Below, piece after piece: positions 9,052 through 18,393 of a stretch of DNA of 64,000 bases; positions within the stretch are counted from its first letter, which is position 1; each line of letters opens with the position of its first letter. Source of the DNA: Impatiens glandulifera (taxonomy: Eukaryota > Streptophyta > Magnoliopsida > Ericales > Balsaminaceae). The stretch is taken from NCBI RefSeq assembly GCF_907164915.1, contig NC_061862.1, forward strand, positions 29,343,151-29,407,150, in the 5' to 3' direction. A program made the position numbers and the translations under genes. The notes under the pieces are model-generated. The model was not told the DNA's origin. It did not search any database and saw only the letters and a program-made list of their open reading frames with translations.

Positions 9052-10524
9052 GAGGTACAATGCCGAACCTGTCTCCTGATACCGGGAAGCCAACTTCGGA
9101 AACTAAGAAAGCGCATCCGGAAAATCAAGGAGGAGTATAACGAAGGGGGATCGGTGGACACCGTAGCACCGCGGGTGTTATCAAAGCTTGCAAAGGGCAA
9201 ATTGGAAATACGTCAAGAAATAGAGCGGCTGGAAGCAATATGCAACCAAAAGCAAGTACCGGTATATACTGCTCCGGTAATCGAAGAATTTCCAGTTAAC
9301 TGTCCAACACCTCCAAGGGATGTTGAGGCACCGATACCAGAGGATGTTGAGGCACCAATATTAGAAGATGTCGAGGTACCGATTTTGGACATTGCGGTAA
9401 CAATCTCGGAGGATGCGGCAACATTAGAACTTCCAAATGAGAACGCTGCACCGATAGACTCCAGTGAGAGAGCCGATCCAGATCCCACCGAGCAATCAAC
9501 TCCTCCTCCACCACCGGAAGTCACCGCTTCAGTCCCTCCTAAAGAATGGATTGATGACCGACTTCAAAAGTTTGAAGCATCAGTTTCGGAGCGGATTGAG
9601 GACCGACTTCAGAAGCTTGAAGCATCCCTATCGGAACGAATTGAAGACCGGGTACAAGAACTCGACGTGTCCAAGCTTCAACCGTTCAAGGATAGATGCG
9701 ACAACATAATTGATTCGGCTATGCAGTTCACCGACGTGACAAAGCAGCTGCTGGATCAACATCAAGCACGTCTCTCAGAACTCGGCGCCGGACTATGGGA
9801 AGAGGCCGGTGAGCGCGAAAAATGTGTTCAGCGAACCGCAACTTTGGAGGATGTAACCTCCAACTTAAAGAAGGATTTCGAACGGGTCGACACAACAATC
9901 GACCGGGTCTTAGTACTGGAAAAGACAAACGAAAGTCTCGTGGCCGAAGTAAAGGCCCTTACCGAACAGGTGGCCGAAATTCTAAAGGCTAAGGAGACCG
10001 CGGACGCCGCGGCTATAGAGGCGGATGCTCAAGTGGCTAAAAGGGTACAGGATGCGCTGGACGCCAAAGCTAGCAAAGATAAAGAGGCGCCGCGATCGTC
10101 TCAACTAACCGAAGCAGAATTGGAAGCCGCAAGAATAAGAAGAGCCGAGGCCTTATACCCAGGGTATGCCGAGAAAGTGGCAAGTCAAGCTGCGGAGGAT
10201 GCCGCACGGTTGGAAAGGGAGGCACGAAGGCTGGAGGGCTTTGCAAAGGAACACGAGAAGAAGAAGAAAGCGGCCGCCTCCGTTTCCGCACCGAAGAAGA
10301 GACAGAGGCAGGCTCCTAAGAGAGTTCAGATTGCCGAGATGCTCAATGAAATCTCTGAACCGGTCACTACGGGTACTTCGCAGCAAGCCGACCTAGTCGA
10401 GGACGAAGTCGAAGAACAGTTGCGGTCCCGGTCTAAAAGACAACGATCCTCCCAACAGACCAGGCAACCGCAACCGCAACCGAAGAAAAAGAAGAGTGCC
10501 TATGACTTCACAGACTCTGAATAG
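9052..10524 (+). pseudogene. Accessory protein C, C-terminal coiled-coil part after in-frame TAG
   Basis: The frame of 7825-9051 continues without another stop to TGA-like termination at 10524 (TAG end), about 490 codons. No ATG lies near its beginning, so it could not be translated separately in the usual way. Contents: a basic helix (LRKLRKRIRKIKEE), an acidic-hydrophobic repeat DVEAPIPE in three variants near 9322-9390, and a Pro-rich piece. Next is a heptad-rich repeat of about 16 residues (DRLQKLEASLSERIE, three variants, 9556-9660). A long Ala/Glu/Lys coiled coil (9700-10270) and three basic clusters (APKKRQRQAPKR, RSRSKRQR, PKKKKSAYDF) fit nuclear targeting. Together with the N-terminal part it looks like a self-associating nuclear protein. 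Either a CAG-type codon mutated to TAG or suppression of the stop is used. Confidence 0.65.
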
Positions 10525-10846
10525 GGACTATCCTTCTTTTTCTCATTTGCCTTAGTATTTATATATGCTTTGTCTTTTCCGGTCACCTATAAATATATAT
10601 AAAGTTATTTTTGAATCCGGCCTTATTTTGCATTCCTATTTAGTTTTGATAATTTTAAATAAAATAATCAAAAAGGGAGAAATTGTTAGATAAAAGATAA
10701 AGACTCTTCCAAAACTTCTCTCTCAAAATTTTTCGAAAAATTCTCTAAGTCTTTTTCAAAAACCGGTCAAACAAAACAACTGGCCTACGGTTGCAAACTT
10801 ACATGATTTTGATAATTTTAAATAAAATAATCAAAAAGGGAGAAAT
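10525..10846 (+). other. 3' untranslated region with duplicated polypurine-tract segment
   Basis: There is no open frame of interest. A block of about 50 bp ending AAAAAGGGAGAAATTGTTAGATAAA occurs twice, at 10644-10693 and 10807-10856, with an offset of exactly 163 bp. The second copy directly primes the LTR start at 10847. The first carries the same tract and the first 11 bases of an LTR. Confidence 0.8.
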
Positions 10847-11337
10847 TGTTAGATAAATTCAGACCGGTTCAAATAAACCTAACTTAAATAAACCTTCCAT
10901 GCAGGAACAAGGAACCAGACCGGATGAACAAGAAAACCAACTGAAGAAACCGAACCGGTCAAGCTACCAAACCGATCAAGAGTATTCGGAACGTGACCGC
11001 ACAAAGGAAGGATCGGCCAAAGCTCAAAACCGGAACCATCAAACAGCCGATTATCCACAAGACAAGAATAACCGGAAGAAGTCCGGTTACTTCACTACCA
11101 AAAGACATTCGGCCAAGTCAAGCGGCCGACCAGTACAAGAAGACAATTTGGGTATCTGTTGAGAATGATACCAAAGGAACAGACTGAATACTTCCATATC
11201 CATGCAAGTCTGAGAAAAGACTGTAGGCTGCAGAAAACAGTACTACCGAATCCTTCTACTTCGGGATAAGCCAGAAAGGAAATCTTCAAAGTACAAACAA
11301 CTGTCCAAAGAGACAGTGTCTACATCAAGTAAAAGAC

Positions 11338-11440
11338 AAACCCGGCAGGTTTGCCTTACAGACCGGCAGGTCTGAGACAGGATACCAGGTCTGAGATTGA
11401 CCATCAGGTCTGAGGAAACGACCGCAGGTCTGAAACACTG
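11338..11440 (+). repeat. AGGTCTGA mini-repeats upstream of the LTR promoter
   Basis: AGGTCTGA or close variants occur about five times with spacing of roughly 20-27 bp, ending 70 bp before the TATA box. The solo LTR of the related element has an unrelated-looking but equally placed tandem array. Confidence 0.7.
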
Positions 11441-11487
11441 AATCACTGCACCTCTGATCAGCCAATCAGATTCAAGGCAGTGAAATA

Positions 11488-11516
11488 TGACCGTTGGCAT
11501 ATTTCACCTATAAAAG
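11488..11516 (+). promoter_or_regulatory. LTR core promoter: MSA-like box plus TATA
   Basis: TGACCGTTGG (11488-11497) is followed after 11 bp by TATAAAAG (11509-11516). The reverse of the first box, CCAACGGTCA, fits 10 of 11 positions of the plant mitosis-specific activator (MSA) consensus bound by MYB3R factors. The same pair with the same 11-bp gap is found in the inverted solo LTR. Confidence 0.6.
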
Positions 11517-12145
11517 GAGGCAGTTGCAGAAGAATAAATGCGGGACATCAGGTGACACACATTGGGATAACGAAAAATAAGAGCATTTACTACAAGTGAT
11601 AACAGTGTACTATTCTAGAAAGCCTAAGTGCTGAAAGTTAAAGTGTGTTCTACAATTTCGGTGTAAATTGTAAGAGTATTATCGAGCAGAAAATAAGTCT
11701 CGATCGGCTTGTACTTGTATTCCTTAGTGAATATCCTTCTCGCGGTTTCGAGAGGAAGGGGTGACGTAGGAGTTTTATCTCCGAACATCCATAAAATCTG
11801 TTGTGTTATTTACTTTCTGCAGGCTTCATTATATAACCGACTAACTTAACCATACCGCTCCAAACCGACTTTATACTAACCATACCGAATATCCAGATTA
11901 CCGAAACCGACCCACCATCTCCAAATCTTCATCATCCGAAACCGACCGTGCCTATCATACAAGCGTACCGCTTCAACCTGAAAGCAAACCTCTTCCGCGC
12001 TTGAACCTAGTTCAAGGGTTTGTGACAGGTTGTGTAGTATTGAAACCCCGGTGTTAATCTCTAACCGGATTAACCACCACCCTACGAGTGAGAACCGTTA
12101 ACCGGTCCAACCCCCGGTCCACCAGCGGCGACCTAGATCCTAACA

Positions 12146-12640
12146 GGGTCCAAGAGAAAAGAGGAAATACCCGAGGAAGTCCATATAGTGTGTGTGGAGG
12201 TCGTTGAGGGGCTCAAGGCCAAATACACCTCACAACTATTAACTCCACAAAGTTTGGCCACAAGTTACGTTGGTCAAAGTCAGTCCACATTCACTCTCGC
12301 CAAATCCTTAAGAGAGGAATCAGATCCTCGGGCATCTTTGGAAGAAGACACCAAGAAGATGAAGAAATGGGCAGATTTGAATAGGCGTGCCGGGTTTAAG
12401 AAGGGGGCAGAGGAATGGGGAAATTACTCCCGCAATAATGTAAGTCTCTACAATATAAGTTGAAGGGACTTGTGCACAGATATGAGGGATCGTTTAAAAA
12501 AAAGCAACGCGTGGGGAAGGTTTACCCGATGTCGAGAATAGCCGAGAAAGAAATGATCACTTGTTTCAATTCAGACAGATGATTGAAGGATATCGGTCTA
12601 GGGTCGAGCCGAGTATGGCCACGACTTAGGTGAGGGTGAA
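12146..12640 (+). pseudogene. Ty3/gypsy integrase C-terminal remnant
   Basis: Readable fragments are LLTPQSLATSYVGQS, then DTKKMKKWADLNRRAGFKKG, then after frame breaks GLVHRYEGSF and RVGKV. These match the end of plant Ty3/gypsy integrases: the MKKWADKKRR block, VGD region, and the RYEGPF/KRVGKV strand-rich domain. Frameshifts and stops are frequent. The copia element begins or ends exactly at 12145/12146, so the copia element inserted into this gypsy copy. The missing upstream gypsy part should lie left of the window. Confidence 0.75.
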
Positions 12641-13138
12641 TGTTACGGTCCATTGGTGTCACGATCCATTCAAGGGGATGTCGAGGTTTATTAAAGTCTT
12701 GGTCTCACAGTGCGCTAATATTTCTAGCCCAGGGGAGGCTTAATCGTCTAAGTTAGCCAACTTCAAGAAATATTCTAGAAGCATTTGAGAAGACATGCCC
12801 TAGAGTAATTAATGTAGTAGTTGGATAGTGGGCCCATTAATGAGGTAGTTGGGAGAATATCATTAATGGAGTAGTTGGGCATTATATCATTAATATGGTA
12901 GTTGATTAGTATCATAAATGTAGTAGTTGTAATTAGCCCTATAAATACCTCAAAGAGATTACATTGTAATCACCAAGTATTCAATCAATACAATTCTTGT
13001 TCTTAATCTCTTTCTCTCTCTAAGTTCTTCTTGCATTGTCTAAAAGACTTATTATCTAGAATTTGAGTCGATCTAGCCTTAGTGCCACAGGGTCGAGTTT
13101 CAGCTTGTGACAGTGCGTTGTGACAGTGCGCTGTAACT
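12641..13138 (+). repeat. Probable LTR of the Ty3/gypsy element
   Basis: It begins TGTTACGG after a purine-rich GGTGAGGGTGAA and ends near GCTGTAAC, roughly inverse to the start (GTAACA expected, GTAACT found), so about 498 bp. TATAAATA at 12940-12947 is followed by a CT-rich stretch, as in an LTR promoter/R region. The right boundary is uncertain by some bases. Confidence 0.65.
12806..12930 (+). repeat. Five short direct repeats in the gypsy LTR
   Basis: ATTAATGNAGTAGTTGG-like units start near 12808, 12835, 12860, 12888 and 12911, spacing 23-28 bp, directly upstream of TATA at 12940. Probable enhancer-like repeats. Confidence 0.65.
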
Positions 13139-13164
13139 AATTCCTTTAGTTTTGGTCACACAGG

Positions 13165-13617
13165 ATCCCGGATATATATTTTTATTAAATTCTTAAGGTT
13201 TATTTGAAATTGATTTTTTTTCACACTTTTGGATTTAATTTTAATCTTTTTAAATATACAAAATATTAAAATAAATATGGCAATTATTTTACTAATATAT
13301 TTATTTATATTTTTAGGGCTAAATAAATAATTGTTTTAAATGAAATTATACAACTATTCATTCAAAATTATTTATTTTTATCCCTTAATTTTTCTAAAAT
13401 TATTTTAAAATAAATGAGTACAACATTTATCTTAAATATACTTTTATTTTTATTATTTTGACCATTTTCCTTAATTAATTAGGCTTTAATTATCATAATA
13501 ATTAGTCTAATTAATTGTTTTAATTAGTTTTTGGCTATTTTAATTTTATTTATTTGAAAAAAAGTCAAAATAATTATTTTAATATTATAAATTGGGATAT
13601 AAATTTTTAGTATTTAC
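13165..13617 (+). repeat. Dispersed repeat family, 3'-end fragment (copy D)
   Basis: By eye it aligns with 56490-56925 over its whole length. Shared landmarks are tttgaaattga, tacaaaatattaaaataaat, agggctaaataaataatt, tttaattatcataataattag, and the end tttttagtatttacaa. It lacks the GC-rich body present in the copies at 33230 and 54160. There is no coding capacity. Confidence 0.65.
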
Positions 13618-13660
13618 AACCAATATAGAAACCTCAATTCAACAATTTACCTCTTAATAA

Positions 13661-13750
13661 GGGAAATTTGATGAAATGACCCTAATAATGAGCAGTTTTT
13701 GGGAAATGACCTAAGCCTAATAAACATTGCAAAATTGACATTTTTGGCCT
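13661..13750 (+). repeat. Left terminal inverted repeat of the MULE
   Basis: Starts GGGAAATTTGATGAAATGAC. Key inner blocks are TGAGCAGTTTTTGGGAAATG and ACCTAAGCCTAATAA. It matches the reverse complement of 15800-15888 with a few mismatches. Confidence 0.8.
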
Positions 13751-14309
13751 GTCTAAAGACGAAATACTACTTTACGTCATGCGACGCATGTGGTCGCGTG
13801 ACGCGACATAAATGTCTAGAATGCACTTAATATTATATATATTCCCAATTTTTTCTTTTTTTCTGCATTGTTCTCTCTATTTTCAGTCTTCTCTACATTC
13901 TCTCTAAATCCTAAGTGGCTACCAACCATTGCGAATGACTATGGATAACGGCGAACGGTGAACACAACAACAAACAAAACCTTGTGTAGAGGAATTTCAT
14001 TTGAATGCAACCATCGTGAGACTTCCTAAATTGAAATTTTTTCATATATATTTGATCGAAGTTTGAATGTTTTTGTGTTTAATTGAATAGATTCAAGACT
14101 ACATTCATGTGATGGATTAGGCACATGGTCATATCGAGCAACATTCATGTGAGGTTGGATTTGTGATGGTTGGTCGCGTGATAGGTGGTCACGCGATGGT
14201 TGGACGTGTGATAGTTGAATATGTGATGGTTGGTTGTGGCACGTGGTCGCGGCACGCAGTCACGGCACACGATCGCGACATAAATCTTAATGTAGTCTCC
14301 TATAATGCC

Positions 14310-14643
14310 ATGAAGCCAAAGAATTGATTAAGAAGGTTATTCTGATTCAATTAGCAGCTATATTGTGTAGGAGCTTGCTTAGTGCATGTAGGATATTGGT
14401 AATGTGGAAATGGGTAAATATGTAGCAGAGATCGAAATTTCGATTGATTCAAAAGATAGTGTCTCGTATATCTTACTTTCGAATATTTTTGTGGCTAAAG
14501 GTTTGTGGAATGAAGTTAAGAAGGTCAGGGAGAGTATGGAGATTGTCGGAGTGGTTAAAGAAACTGGATATAGTTGGATTAAGTTGGACAATAAAGTTCA
14601 TGGTTTCTTGCTAGGGATGAAACACATGATGATGAAGAATTGA
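14310..14643 (+). pseudogene. Captured PPR-protein fragment (E motif)
   Basis: From 14404 the translation reads VEMGKYVAE, DSVSYILLSNIF, LWNEVKKVRESM and ETGYSWIKLDNKVHGFL. This is the E/E+ region of plant PLS-class pentatricopeptide-repeat proteins, which act in organelle RNA editing and processing. Just upstream, in a frame shifted by one base, comes AAILCRSLLSACRI, the preceding part of the same motif. So one frameshift near 14395-14400 breaks the fragment. It has no PPR repeats and no start context, so it is a piece carried by the MULE and not a working gene. It ends at the TGA at 14641-14643. Confidence 0.85.
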
Positions 14644-14984
14644 TTTGCTTGAATGATACCATTTGATATCAAATTTAGATTTTGTAATTTGTTGAAATAT
14701 GGAACCCTATATAAATATATTCCATTTTGAAGCAGTTGGAAAATATTTATTCTTGTTGAAATGTTCTATATTAGAGTTTGTTTTTGCCTCAAATAAGTTC
14801 TCATCTTTTATTAATAGACATAAAACATGCAACTAATAGAATGTTAATAAATAAGTATGAAAAAGGGTATTTAAAAGATGGAAATTTGAATAACTAATGT
14901 TAAAAACAAAAATTAGTCATCCCAAAAAATGAAAATTCACAAACTCTCTACTAATTACATTAATAACCCTCCCATAAAACTCAA

Positions 14985-15269
14985 TCAAAATAACAATCCC
15001 ACAAAAAATACCAAAACCCCAAAAGCAACCGATCTAATAATCATCATCCGATCAGCACTAAAAACAACCCGTAACATGAGTGGACAAGTCTCCTCCGAGG
15101 TCGGATCAACTAAAGTAATGGTTCTAAGACCGTTAAAGATACAAGAATCTTGACCATGCATTTGATCATACATATTAAACACATAAGTCGCATTTCCAAA
15201 CTCATCATAGTTATTAGAAGAACCTCCATAATTCAACTGCGTACAATCCGCAAATTCACAGGAAAATGC
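14985..15269 (-). pseudogene. Captured X8 (CBM43) domain fragment of a beta-1,3-glucanase-like gene
   Basis: Minus-strand reading gives CEFADCTQLNYGGSS, GNATYVFNMYDQ, SCIFNGL, DPTSEETC and then a hydrophobic tail (AFGVLVFFVGLLF). This is the X8/CBM43 carbohydrate-binding domain of plant GH17 glucan endo-1,3-beta-glucosidases and callose-binding proteins, with a GPI-anchor type C-terminus. The natural 3' end of the donor gene therefore seems included. One of the usual X8 cysteines is replaced within GGSSNN. Upstream the same frame runs without a break into MULE-specific Arg-rich repeats up to 15449, producing a 154-codon chimeric frame. A single X8 domain without GH17 is known for callose-binding proteins, but the frame here has no signal peptide. 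Confidence 0.82.
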
Positions 15270-15799
15270 CAAATAATCACGTCTTCCACGCTCTGTGTGT
15301 CGCGACCGCGTGACGCAATTGTGTCGCATCTTCGCCTTCCACGCTTCACGTGTGCCTCTTCTCCTTCCAGGCTTTGTGTGACGCGATTGTGCCGCCTCTT
15401 CGTCTTCCATGCTACGACCGATCGCGTAACGCAACTCATCACGTAACACAACAAACTTTCAGGAAACAAGAAACATACTCTGATACTCTCACGTGACGCG
15501 ATCACTTATGAGAGTCAAAAAAGAAACAATGCTATCAGGAAACAAACAAACAACTATATATTTTCAGAATGGAAGTATACTAGTGTATGTTGTCATCCTT
15601 GTTGAACGAAAGTATACTAGTGTATATCGTCAACCGAGCATTCACCGCGCCGCTTAAAGTTTAGAGGGAGAAGACCGAGAAGAGAAATAACAGGGAAGAA
15701 AGAAATGAAGGGAAAAAATACAATAGATATTAAGGGCATTCTGGTCATTTCCGTCGTGTTACGCGACTACATGTGTCGCGTGATGCGAAGGGGTATTTT

Positions 15800-15888
15800 C
15801 GTTTGAAAAGGTCATTATTGAAATGCTTATTAGGCTTAGGTCATTTCCCAAAAATCGCTCATCATTATGGTCATTTTGTCAAACTCCC
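15800..15888 (-). repeat. Right terminal inverted repeat of the MULE
   Basis: Its reverse complement starts GGGGAGTTTGACAAAATGAC and shares the block TTTTTGGGAAATGACCTAAG with the left end. Confidence 0.8.
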
Positions 15889-16109
15889 CCCTAATAAAGT
15901 GTAGTTTGATACATTACGGCGACACGATAGGCATAGGCAGAAAGACACGATCGGCATGGGCGGCACAATATTGTCTTGCGTCATTCATTAATTGTCGCTA
16001 GTCTAGGGTTTCTTATGCATTTGTAAGCGCCGCTGGAACTTTTCCTCAATTACGATTTATCTGTGATTATCTCTTAGGGTTTCTGCAATAACTCTATTCT
16101 ATTACTATG
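15889..16109. other. Short non-coding stretch between MULE and LINE remnant
   Basis: GC-richer than its surroundings, with GACACGATMGGCAT twice (about 15924 and 15946). It may be the 5' untranslated part of the LINE remnant that follows. Two agggttt(c/t) motifs lie near 16012 and 16076. Confidence 0.35.
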
Positions 16110-17880
16110 TTTCTGTCATTATGAGAATGAAAAATAAAAGTAATCAATCTAAAGAAGTCAGGGAGTTTGTGCTAGAAAAAATTAAGGAAACAGTAGTCAA
16201 AGAAATTGAAATAATTGCTGAAAAAGTCAGCAAAGAACAGTAGAATAATTTTGTATAAAATAATGTAGGAAAAAAGGGGATAATGAAGGAGCTTGGAAGA
16301 TACGCTATAATGAAAGGGCTAATTTATTTCAGCTCAATAATCAGATTACAAAACTCCTTATGCATTGTCAAAAGAGGAGAAATTGTCATTAATAAGGAAA
16401 AAACATATCATATTACAATTCAACTCAACATCCACTATCTTCAAGACTAGAATCTGTTGGAAAAAAAAGAATATGAAGAAATTGTCTAATGGTCAGTTGC
16501 TACATTGAAGAAGCTGATGAAGGCTCCCAAATCTAAGTCATATACTATCAGAAACAACTCGACATGGAAAACTAATGAAGTCTAGAAGAACAAAAATGCA
16601 AAAAAGTGAGAAGATCATGCTTATAAAGGAAAAATCTAATTGGGCAATACACATACAAAATTGGATGTACTAAATTCTTCATTTGAATTTAAATTGTCTA
16701 CTGAAGTAGAGGAAAACTGTATAAAGGAATGAGAAAATGTAATTGTGGAAAACTATATAGGAAAAAACAGAGTATCATTCTCAATTACTAAAGAGGCACT
16801 ATTGAAGCAATGAGATGGAAAAGGGATAAAGAAGATTTAAACAAATGTCCATGATCTATATTTCTTAAATTCAAGAAGTGATTTAATTTGAAGGAAATTC
16901 TAGGAAATGGGCATACATATATAAGATTCAACTGTATGAAGTTGGAAAAATGGTCTGAAGACTTTGAACCTATTGAGTAAACAAAAGAAATTGCACAAAT
17001 ATGTTTCAAGCTCTGGAGTATACCTGCACATATGTATAATTTTGAATCCCTTAATCATTTTGCAGGTTTATTGGGTAGACCATTATACATAGACTCAATT
17101 ACTGAAGGAGGAGATCACATATTATTGCCAGAATTAGCATTGAGGTGCATCCTAAAAATACACTACTGAAAAGTATGACAGTAGTAGACAGAAAATGAAA
17201 ACTTATTGTCATGAAAATCACTTATGAGTGGAGGTCAAACATATGCTCTTTCTATAATATCTTCCAACATGTAAACCCAAAATGTGATTTGACTAAGTAA
17301 AAAAATCAAAAAATTCATAATGGTCAGAGAGTAAAGATGTAGGAAAATTAAATAGATGTGCCTATAATCAAATAGCAAAATGTGGTTAAAGAACAGGAAA
17401 CAAAAAATAATTAAAATTATGTATAAGAAGAAAGCAGTACGAACAAGGAAGTGTAATCTCAACCTAATCATATTGAAGAGATAGTTGAGGAATCGCAGTC
17501 AAATCAAGTTGAAGTGGTTGCTGATGAAAACAAAGAGAAAGATACTCAAATTAATCAAGAGGAATAAGAGAATTATAAGGTTAATTTAGAAGAATCTAAA
17601 GTTGTTGAGAATTCCAATAAATGAAGACAATGATCTAGAAATTCAAGTTGAGAACAACAAGGTGAAGAGTCCAGAAATCTAGAAAAATAAATTTTTCTAA
17701 CAAATCAAAACAAGTTCATATAAAGAAATAAGTCAAAATGAGAATAGACAATATTAATCAATATCTTCAGTTTATCTCAATTTCATTGCAAGAGAAGGGA
17801 AGACAACATGTTAATGCAACATTCTAGTATAGAAATAAAAATCTTGATTAGAACAATTAGGATTTGATAGTTTATAATCT
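16110..17880 (+). pseudogene. Decayed LINE (L1-type) ORF1 with DUF4283-like domain
   Basis: Between 16930 and 17165 the translation reads LEKWSEDFEPIE, stop, TKEIAQICFKLWSIPAHMYN, HFAGLLGRPLYIDS and LPELALRCILK. This is the DUF4283-type nucleic-acid-binding domain of plant LINE ORF1 proteins. Before it lies a Lys/Glu-rich segment starting near 16120 and after it an acidic Gln/Glu-rich segment (17460-17660), the usual layout of such ORF1 proteins. Many stops and frameshifts are present. No reverse transcriptase follows, so the copy is truncated as well as decayed. Confidence 0.65.
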
Positions 17881-18393
17881 TTATTAGTATTTATTAGTAT
17901 GTTTGATTGTTATTAACCAAGTTTTTTTAGAATTTAATTGTATTTTAATTAAATGTTTTTAACTGTTTTTTATAATATATTAATTGATTTCCATTACAAA
18001 GTTAAAATCTCATATTAAATATTAAAAATTCAATCATATTTTTAATATTAAATATTAAAAAAAATACTTTTATTTAAAAAAATTCAAATATGATTAAGAA
18101 TCATAATTAATTTTAACAATCATATAGTTATCAAAGTTTGCTTGAGTAAAGCTTCATTTTAACAATTTAATAACATAATAATAAAAATAAAAATAGGAAA
18201 CAGCTTAAGATTTGAAAAACCATAACAAAATATTTGAAGCCTTAGAAGATACAACTCCCAAGTTTACAGCTACAAGTTCTCAACAGTTAGTGGTATCATT
18301 CAGCTCTTCTTCTAGTAAGTAAGTAATAGAATACAATGCATTGACTTCAAAATCATACAAAAAGAAGAAGAAAATCATGCAAGATAAACAAGT
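17881..18393. other. AT-rich stretch downstream of the SCL gene
   Basis: No gene is seen. The part nearest 18394 (about 18200-18393) is probably the 3' untranslated region of the minus-strand splicing-factor gene. Confidence 0.4.

Larger units (their letters stand above)
1..12145 (+). mobile_element. Sirevirus-like Ty1/copia LTR retrotransposon, 3' part
   Basis: The order is gag, protease, integrase, reverse transcriptase, RNase H, then extra genes, then the LTR. Integrase ahead of reverse transcriptase is the Ty1/copia order. The long gag tail beyond the zinc knuckle, extra genes between pol and the 3' LTR, and repeated polypurine tracts are known traits of the Sirevirus (SIRE/Maximus) lineage, so I place it there by inference. 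The 5' LTR and primer-binding site lie outside the window. The right end is sharp: the LTR closes with CTAACA, the inverse of its TGTTAG start, and Ty3/gypsy sequence begins at the next base. Many CG dinucleotides (CCGG, ACCGGT, CCGA) survive, unlike the old repeats further right, which suggests a fairly recent insertion. Pol nevertheless has stops, so this copy is not autonomous. Confidence 0.9.
10847..12145 (+). repeat. 3' LTR of the copia element
   Basis: It starts TGTTAG just after the polypurine tract and ends CTAACA, an exact 6-bp inverted terminal pair, giving 1299 bp. It contains a TATA box (11509), an upstream array of AGGTCTGA repeats, and a conserved stretch (about 11727-11800: gaatatccttct, aggggtgac, gaacatccataaaa). 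That stretch recurs inverted in the solo LTR at 57851-59388. The 5' LTR is outside the window, so age cannot be estimated from LTR divergence here. Confidence 0.88.
13661..15888. mobile_element. Non-autonomous Mutator-like element (Pack-MULE)
   Basis: Long terminal inverted repeats of about 85 bp bound a 2228-bp element. Inside, no transposase is seen. Instead there are two host-gene fragments on opposite strands and many GTCGCGTGACGCGAC-type GC motifs. Flanking 9-bp sequences TCTTAATAA and CCCTAATAA agree at 7 of 9 positions, compatible with a decayed 9-bp Mutator target duplication. Long TIRs, 9-bp duplication and captured exonic fragments define the Pack-MULE class. Confidence 0.75.

Noticed and set aside
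9154..9156. A GTG as an independent start of the coiled-coil half of gene C
   Set aside because: Nuclear plant genes do not normally start at GTG, and the frame is continuous with the upstream half through one TAG.
5332..10524. An envelope gene in the accessory region
   Set aside because: None of the three products has a signal peptide, transmembrane helix or fusion-like segment; the coiled coil is accompanied by nuclear signals.
12188..12463. A separate 91-codon gene
   Set aside because: Its sequence is the Ty3/gypsy integrase end; homology continues in other frames beyond its stop.
14985..15449. A complete 154-codon minus-strand gene
   Set aside because: Only the part from 15269 down is protein-like (X8 domain); the N-terminal third is MULE repeat and there is no signal peptide.
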